From the NCBI GenBank assembly GCA_949296855.1, contig CASFRN010000123.1:1-52204 (forward strand): a stretch of 52,204 nucleotides of DNA. The letters are read 5' to 3'. The notes below the pieces were generated by a model. It did not search any database and was not told where the DNA came from. It saw only the letters and a program-made list of their open reading frames with translations. This document shows, in pieces, positions 48,282-52,204 of the stretch (its first letter is position 1; each line of letters begins with the position of its first letter). Origin of the DNA: an uncultured Bacteroides sp. (lineage in GTDB: Bacteria > Bacteroidota > Bacteroidia > Bacteroidales > Bacteroidaceae). The translations under genes and the position numbers were made by a program.

Positions 48282-49088
48282 TCACAAAGTTTCACCGGGG
48301 ATGGATTGCAGGCAATAGGCTTTCTCCAGTGCCGGATAGAGCGAACGGTACACATCGGTCACGTCTTGCCACAAGATGCGTTCCGGTGTCATTTCGGTTT
48401 TTGTCATTGTATCGGGATTGAACGAATACGAAAGAATGAGGTCATAGCTCTTTCCGTCGGTCAGCTCAATGTGTATCTTTTGGTCTCCGTTATCCGATGC
48501 GGTTTGCGTGAAGATGCCATGGCGTTCATTCGTTCCGGCTTTGTCCGCATAAAGCGTCACCATGCCTTCCGACCGGCTTTCGTTGGTATAGGTGAAGACA
48601 TATTTCCCTCCCGCCTGTACGGGCGAGTTGGCTTCGATGTCGTTTTGGATTGCGAGGGTTTGGTCTTGCGTAAGCCCTCCGCCCTGCGCGATGCCCGCCA
48701 CTTCGCTTACCTGATACGTGGTTTCGGGGTAAGATACGTTCACCTGCAAAGTCATATAGTTGCCTGCCCGGTCGGAGATAGTTAAAGAGGCGTTTCCAAG
48801 TGCTTGCGGGAGGATAGTCAACTGGTTGCCGTCATACCGGTAATCTATCTTGTCCGTGCTGGGAGCCTCGATGATATAGCTTCCGTTCCCGCCCATGATG
48901 TAAAAGCTTACGCCCGGGCTGAAGAGCGGAATCTCTAAGGTATTGTTTTCCAAGAGGGCTTCGCTTGCTACGGAAGTCAGTGTGATAGGCGGATAATCAT
49001 CGTCTTTGCACGAGGAAAAAGAAAGAGCGGTTATTGCTAACGTAAGGCAAAGCAAGCCTTTAAGTATGTTTTTTCTCATAATCATCAT
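48282..49088 (-). CDS. Lipoprotein upstream of the nuclease-helicase
   Basis: A 268-residue lipoprotein. The SPII signal ends FSSC followed by KDDD, where the acidic residues are typical of the Bacteroidetes surface-export signal. The mature protein has an immunoglobulin-like or pilus-style N-terminal beta-domain (30-115, LEIPLFSPGVSFYIMGGNGS) and a second beta-rich half (130-245) of no family I can name, though similar Bacteroides proteins are filed as DUF5035. It is the first gene of a unit with the nuclease-helicase. The stop codon is 2 bp before the helicase ATG. That pairing of an envelope protein with a nucleic-acid enzyme is unexpected. The start could be 49088 or the second ATG three codons in. 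Confidence 0.8.
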   Translation of the reverse strand: MMIMRKNILKGLLCLTLAITALSFSSCKDDDYPPITLTSVASEALLENNTLEIPLFSPGVSFYIMGGNGSYIIEAPSTDKIDYRYDGNQLTILPQALGNASLTISDRAGNYMTLQVNVSYPETTYQVSEVAGIAQGGGLTQDQTLAIQNDIEANSPVQAGGKYVFTYTNESRSEGMVTLYADKAGTNERHGIFTQTASDNGDQKIHIELTDGKSYDLILSYSFNPDTMTKTEMTPERILWQDVTDVYRSLYPALEKAYCLQSIPGETL

Positions 49089-49112
49089 TTATTTAAAAAC
49101 CATTCAATGAGC

Positions 49113-49143
49113 CAAAGATACGATTTTCCCTGTATGTGTGCAA
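49113..49143 (-). promoter_or_regulatory. Promoter of the lipoprotein/nuclease-helicase unit
   Basis: On the minus strand TTG (49141-49143), 20 bp, TATCTTTG (49113-49120), 25 bp before the start. Confidence 0.6.
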
Positions 49144-49303
49144 CGGTTGGTCTGATTTTTTATGATAAGGGGTATCTTCATAAAATGCTGCTATCGAAGT
49201 GCCTGCCATCGGCTCTTTACCTTGTTTATCAAATTATCGGATAAAATGGGATGCAAAAGGACAATTTTTCAGCCATTTGTTCCTGCCCAATGCAAAATTG
49301 GAG

Positions 49304-49311
49304 TACTTTTG
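49304..49311 (+). promoter_or_regulatory. -7 box for the TPR-AraC regulator
   Basis: TACTTTTG, 30 bp before the ATG at 49341. A TTTG lies upstream (49276-49279) but at 24 bp, longer than usual. Confidence 0.45.
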
Positions 49312-49340
49312 TGGAAGCCTAAAATTCATTTGACACAGAT

Positions 49341-51185
49341 ATGGACCGCATAAAGCATTCAATTCTCCTGATAAGCCTGTGGGTGGTCTTCCTGCTCTCC
49401 GCCTGCCGCCCCGGGCATTCCCGCCCTGAAACATCCGGGCAGGACAGCGTGTACACCAGTGAATATATAGAGAAAATCTCGTTTGAGGAACCGGAGAAAG
49501 CCCTCGCCCTGCTCGACACGGCGGAGGAAAGGCGGCTGCTCACGCCCTTTGACATCAACGGGCTGCGCTGCCTCGTGAACCACAACGGGCTTTCGCGTTA
49601 CCGGATGGCACTGTTCTACGCACGCAAGGCTTACGCCGACCCGGAGGCGCGGAAGCATCCCGACAGGCTCTTGCTGTTGCTTTCCTACATGGCGGAGGAC
49701 AGCCACACCAACGGCGACTATGCCGCCAGTGTGCGCTACTGCACCGAGGGGCTGGAGCTTGCCAAGGAGCAGGGCAGCAACACCTACGAGGCCGATTTCC
49801 ACGTCACTTGGGCAAAGACCCTGATGCTCATGGCGCAGCACGGCGAGGCGTTCCGGCATTTCGACACCGGTATCGGCATACTCGAAGAGGAAGCCCGCAA
49901 GGACGCAAGCTACCATGCGTGGGACGAGCTTTTCTATTCCGTCGGGCTGAAACTTTCCGCTCTTTATGAAATAGACCACAACGAGGAAGCCTACGCCATG
50001 TTCCCGCAGATGGAGGAAGCCTTGAAAGGCTTGGAGGCGAGCAAGGACGCGCCGGACAGACTGGCGGAACTGCGCCAAGCCGAACTGCTTGCCTTGATTT
50101 GTCCTGTTGCCTACGCCACGGGGCGCAAGGCGGAGGGAGAAGCCATCTATCGCCGCTTGGAGGTCAATCCGGTTGCTTCCACGCCCGACGGCGAGTACAT
50201 CCGCATCCCCGGACTGGTGGCTGCCGGACGCTTCGATGAGGCATTGCGCTATGTGTATCGTGAGAAGAAGCTGCTCCAAGCGAACACGGACACCGTGAAC
50301 TGGGACTACGTCAACCCGCACCTCCAGTCGGAATTGGAGGCTTGGCAGGGCAAGGGCGATGTCCGCGAGGTGGCACGGGTGCAGGCCGTGATGCTTGCCC
50401 TGACGGACACGCTCCGCCAACGGGAACGGACCGAGGACGCATTGGAATGGTCGGCGATTTATGAGAGCGGGGAAAAGGACGCGCGGATAAAGGAAGAACA
50501 GCAGGAAAGCCGCTTGGCGTGGACGGTGGCGTGCTTTGTCGGCGTGTTGCTCGTCGTCAGCGGCGGCTTCATCGTGACCATCGTCCGCAAGAGCCTGGGC
50601 ATCAGCCGCCGCAACGCGGCATTGGCGGCACAGGTGGAGGGCCATGTGGCAAACCGCAAGGAGCTTGACCGCAAGACCGAAGAGAACCTTGCCCTGCACG
50701 ACCTGCTGGAACAGGCAAGGCGGGAACTGGAAGCGGAAAGGGCAAGGAACGCGCCGAAGGAAACACCGGTTCAGGAAAAGACCACGCCTGATGAAAACGG
50801 AAGTCAAACGGCAACGGAAGCCGACCGCATCCTCTTCGAGCGCATCACCTGCGAGATAAAGAACCGCCAGCTGTTTCGCGACCCGGACTTCTCGCGCCCG
50901 GACATGCTCAAAATCATCCCCGTGCCGCAGAACAAGTTTGCCAGGCTGTTCAAGCAGTTCACCGGAAAATCGTTCAAGGCATATCTCCGCGACTTGCGGT
51001 TGGGGTATGCCAACGAGCTTTTCATCGAGCACCCCGACTGGTCGATGGATGCCGTCATCAAGGAATGCGGCATGTTGCGGAGTTCGTTTTATGCGGCATT
51101 CATCCAAAATTACGGCATGAACCCGGACGAGTTCCGCAAAAGCCTGCAAAAAGGGCATAAAAACAGCAAGCTTGCAAACGCTTGA
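49341..51185 (+). CDS. Membrane-anchored TPR-AraC-type regulator of a fimbrial cluster
   Basis: A 614-residue regulator. The N-terminus has a lipobox-like end (LLSAC, C22). Residues about 40-385 are helical TPR-like repeats, for instance ALFYARKAYADPEAR and AASVRYCTEGLELAKEQG. One helix (about 392-415) crosses the membrane, followed by a coiled-coil-like charged stretch (430-475). The C-terminal about 110 residues form an AraC-type HTH (ILFERITCEIKNRQLF, FKAYLRDLRLGYANELFIEH and YGMNPDEFRKSL). Such proteins carry a periplasmic sensor and a cytoplasmic DNA-binding domain on one chain. It precedes a leader gene and a fimbrial lipoprotein, with paired 22-bp repeats in between, so it is probably their local activator. 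Third codon positions are visibly GC-richer than in neighbours, hinting at acquisition. Confidence 0.88.
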   Translation: MDRIKHSILLISLWVVFLLSACRPGHSRPETSGQDSVYTSEYIEKISFEEPEKALALLDTAEERRLLTPFDINGLRCLVNHNGLSRYRMALFYARKAYADPEARKHPDRLLLLLSYMAEDSHTNGDYAASVRYCTEGLELAKEQGSNTYEADFHVTWAKTLMLMAQHGEAFRHFDTGIGILEEEARKDASYHAWDELFYSVGLKLSALYEIDHNEEAYAMFPQMEEALKGLEASKDAPDRLAELRQAELLALICPVAYATGRKAEGEAIYRRLEVNPVASTPDGEYIRIPGLVAAGRFDEALRYVYREKKLLQANTDTVNWDYVNPHLQSELEAWQGKGDVREVARVQAVMLALTDTLRQRERTEDALEWSAIYESGEKDARIKEEQQESRLAWTVACFVGVLLVVSGGFIVTIVRKSLGISRRNAALAAQVEGHVANRKELDRKTEENLALHDLLEQARRELEAERARNAPKETPVQEKTTPDENGSQTATEADRILFERITCEIKNRQLFRDPDFSRPDMLKIIPVPQNKFARLFKQFTGKSFKAYLRDLRLGYANELFIEHPDWSMDAVIKECGMLRSSFYAAFIQNYGMNPDEFRKSLQKGHKNSKLANA

Positions 51186-51206
51186 TAACAAGATGTTTAC
51201 GGCGAC

Positions 51207-51250
51207 AGCGTGAATTTTCTGGACAACAAGCGTGAATTTTTTGGACAACA
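51207..51250 (+). promoter_or_regulatory. Two 22-bp tandem direct repeats, candidate operator
   Basis: The sequence agcgtgaattttctggacaa plus ca (51207-51228) is repeated at 51229-51250 with one difference. The pair ends 14 bp before the -33 box. The AraC-type regulator gene ends 21 bp upstream. Confidence 0.75.
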
Positions 51251-51264
51251 AGTGCCCAAAATCT

Positions 51265-51295
51265 TTTGCAGGGAACTGTTTAGTTCTTACCTTTG
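51265..51295 (+). promoter_or_regulatory. Promoter of the fimbrial leader gene
   Basis: TTTG (51265-51268), exactly 19 bp, TACCTTTG (51288-51295): a full consensus match. Confidence 0.7.
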
Positions 51296-51361
51296 TATGG
51301 GTGCGCAAACCATGCGCCGCTTGAAAAAGGCAAAAAGAACACCATCATATTATATAGTAGA

Positions 51362-51898
51362 ATGAAACAGTACGGACACATACCAGCCACGCAGCCTTCG
51401 GCACAGACCGCCGACGGCGGACGCCGCAGCCCGATGACGGATATTGCGGCACTTCCTGTGCGTGAAAATCCGTACAAAAACACCGCTAAAAACTTGTGTA
51501 TGTGCGGATTTTGTATACACACACACAGTACCGCCACGCGCGTTAAGATAAGAAAAATTCTCTGGGAAACAATGCCTTACACACTTTTTCCTTCTTCGTG
51601 TAAGGCGGATTCACTCCCTTTTTATTCACTTTTAACCCTTACCGCCATGCTTATGTCCGTATCTGACATCGGCACGACGGCTACCGGCACAGGCTACGGC
51701 TGGCTTTTGCCCGCCCTTCTTGTGCTGTGCCTCGCCGTCATTGCCGTGCTTGCCGCCGTCATTGTCCGCCAGCGCAGGCTGATTAATCTTGAAAACAAAT
51801 ACATCGCGCGTTATGCCGGACAATACCTCAACCTCAAGTACAAGGTATTCTCCGAATTAAGCAAAAATCATCCTATGGACAACGGGACGTCACGTTAG
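51362..51898 (+). CDS. Leader membrane protein of a fimbrial cluster
   Basis: A 178-residue frame. The N-terminal half is polar and carries CMCGFCIHTH (about 45-54). One membrane helix lies at about 115-137 (WLLPALLVLCLAVIAVLAAV), followed by a basic stretch and ENKYIARYAGQYLNLKYKVF. The start is uncertain: the ATG at 51362 is closest to the promoter, but a shorter product beginning MPYTLFPSS is possible. In that case the first half would be an untranslated or leader segment. It ends 22 bp before the fimbrial lipoprotein gene. I recall similar frames opening fimbrial clusters in Bacteroides, but no function is known. Confidence 0.55.
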   Translation: MKQYGHIPATQPSAQTADGGRRSPMTDIAALPVRENPYKNTAKNLCMCGFCIHTHSTATRVKIRKILWETMPYTLFPSSCKADSLPFYSLLTLTAMLMSVSDIGTTATGTGYGWLLPALLVLCLAVIAVLAAVIVRQRRLINLENKYIARYAGQYLNLKYKVFSELSKNHPMDNGTSR

Positions 51899-51920
51899 TA
51901 TGGCTATTTGACACAAGAAT

Positions 51921-52204
51921 ATGCGCATGAGAAAGATGAACTATATAATAAGGTATGCTTTTGTGGCAGTGTCCGCCCTATGGCTGGCATCCTGCTCGAA
52001 AGACAATTCCAATACCCCGCACCCCGACCAAGGCGTGGTAAGCGTCTCCGTGGACTATCCGCAAGGCGCGGAAGAGGGTGATTACACCGTGGAAGTGGAC
52101 GGGCAACCGTTGGACGAGGGCGACAATGCCTCCAATCCCCTGGCACCGGGCGAGCACACGGTGCTGGTCTATAACACCCCCGAAGGCTTCACCGTGACGG
52201 ACGG
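51921..52204 (+). CDS. Fimbrillin-type (FimB/Mfa2 or DUF5119-like) lipoprotein, cut by the window edge
   Basis: The visible part is 94 codons, open to the last base. The N-terminus is an SPII signal ending LASC followed by SKDNSN. The mature start, GVVSVSVDYPQGAEEGDYTV and PLAPGEHTVLVYNTPEGF, is the beta-sandwich opening typical of fimbrial anchor or accessory lipoproteins in Bacteroidales. Candidate starts are ATGs at 51921, 51927 and 51936. The first gives a basic n-region (MRMRK). The family label rests on these short motifs and on the upstream TPR-AraC regulator. The rest of the gene and any fimbrillin genes lie beyond the window. Confidence 0.7.
   Translation, partial: MRMRKMNYIIRYAFVAVSALWLASCSKDNSNTPHPDQGVVSVSVDYPQGAEEGDYTVEVDGQPLDEGDNASNPLAPGEHTVLVYNTPEGFTVTD

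Noticed and set aside
49359-51308. 649-codon minus-strand frame opposite the TPR-AraC regulator
   Set aside because: The GC-rich codon usage of the regulator keeps the opposite strand open. The antisense product is low-complexity and lacks motifs.

Overview
The window comes from a Bacteroidales genome (Bacteroides/Phocaeicola type). The signs are the promoters, which repeatedly match the Bacteroidetes pattern TTTG-N17-20-TAnnTTTG instead of -35/-10 boxes; a type III glutamine synthetase; the LL-diaminopimelate aminotransferase lysine route; many SPII lipoproteins; a TonB-type outer-membrane barrel; DUF5686 and DUF4476 proteins; and the start of a fimbrillin-type gene cluster at the right edge. 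Most genes are chromosomal housekeeping genes. The first 2.9 kb and the last 2.9 kb look like accessory segments.

Layout. 0.2-2.3 kb: a three-gene operon (-) of secreted or lipidated proteins, bounded by a 48-bp direct repeat and rich in hairpins. 2.9-6.2 kb: lepA and a MATE exporter (-). 6.4-16.7 kb: an ammonia-assimilation and lysine/peptidoglycan-precursor run (-), transcribed dapF-dapL-glnN-gltB-gltD, divergent from asnB (+, 17.0-18.7 kb). 19.1-27.0 kb: a membrane-anchored AraC-type regulator derived from a hybrid two-component system, followed by two tandem GH31 glycosidases. 27.2-28.7 kb: galE (-) and tRNA-Cys. 28.8-32.4 kb: a NapH/NapG-like membrane Fe-S protein, a Tat-exported lipidated aldo/keto reductase with its own Fe-S domain, and a DUF1893 protein. 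32.5-37.8 kb: a response regulator and histidine kinase (-) opposite an outer-membrane barrel gene (+) with 11-bp operator-like repeats. 37.9-44.8 kb: a small lipoprotein, a Crp/Fnr regulator, a DUF5686 protein, a family 2 glycosyltransferase, a BamE-like/DUF4476 lipoprotein and an SDR oxidoreductase. 44.9-49.1 kb: a lipoprotein translationally coupled to a Dna2-like nuclease-helicase. 49.3-52.2 kb: a TPR-AraC membrane regulator, a leader membrane protein and a truncated fimbrial lipoprotein.

Regulation is unusually readable. Two different membrane-tethered AraC-type regulators each sit upstream of a promoter that carries a pair of direct repeats 21 or 22 bp apart. The barrel gene beside the two-component system carries three direct repeats exactly 11 bp apart over its -33 region.

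Intergenic DNA holds several repeat families: long CACAGA-type inverted repeats between genes, one of which forms the last codons of the histidine kinase; four loci with short dyads spaced exactly 22 bp apart but with different arm sequences; a 4.3-copy 43-bp tandem repeat; and a 175-bp MITE-like element. The strongest candidates for undescribed biology are the kinase-dead one-component HTCS derivative with its operator, the 22-bp dyad arrays, the periplasmic Fe-S/aldo-keto reductase module and the lipoprotein/Dna2-like pair. Everything here was read by eye. No database search or folding program was run.
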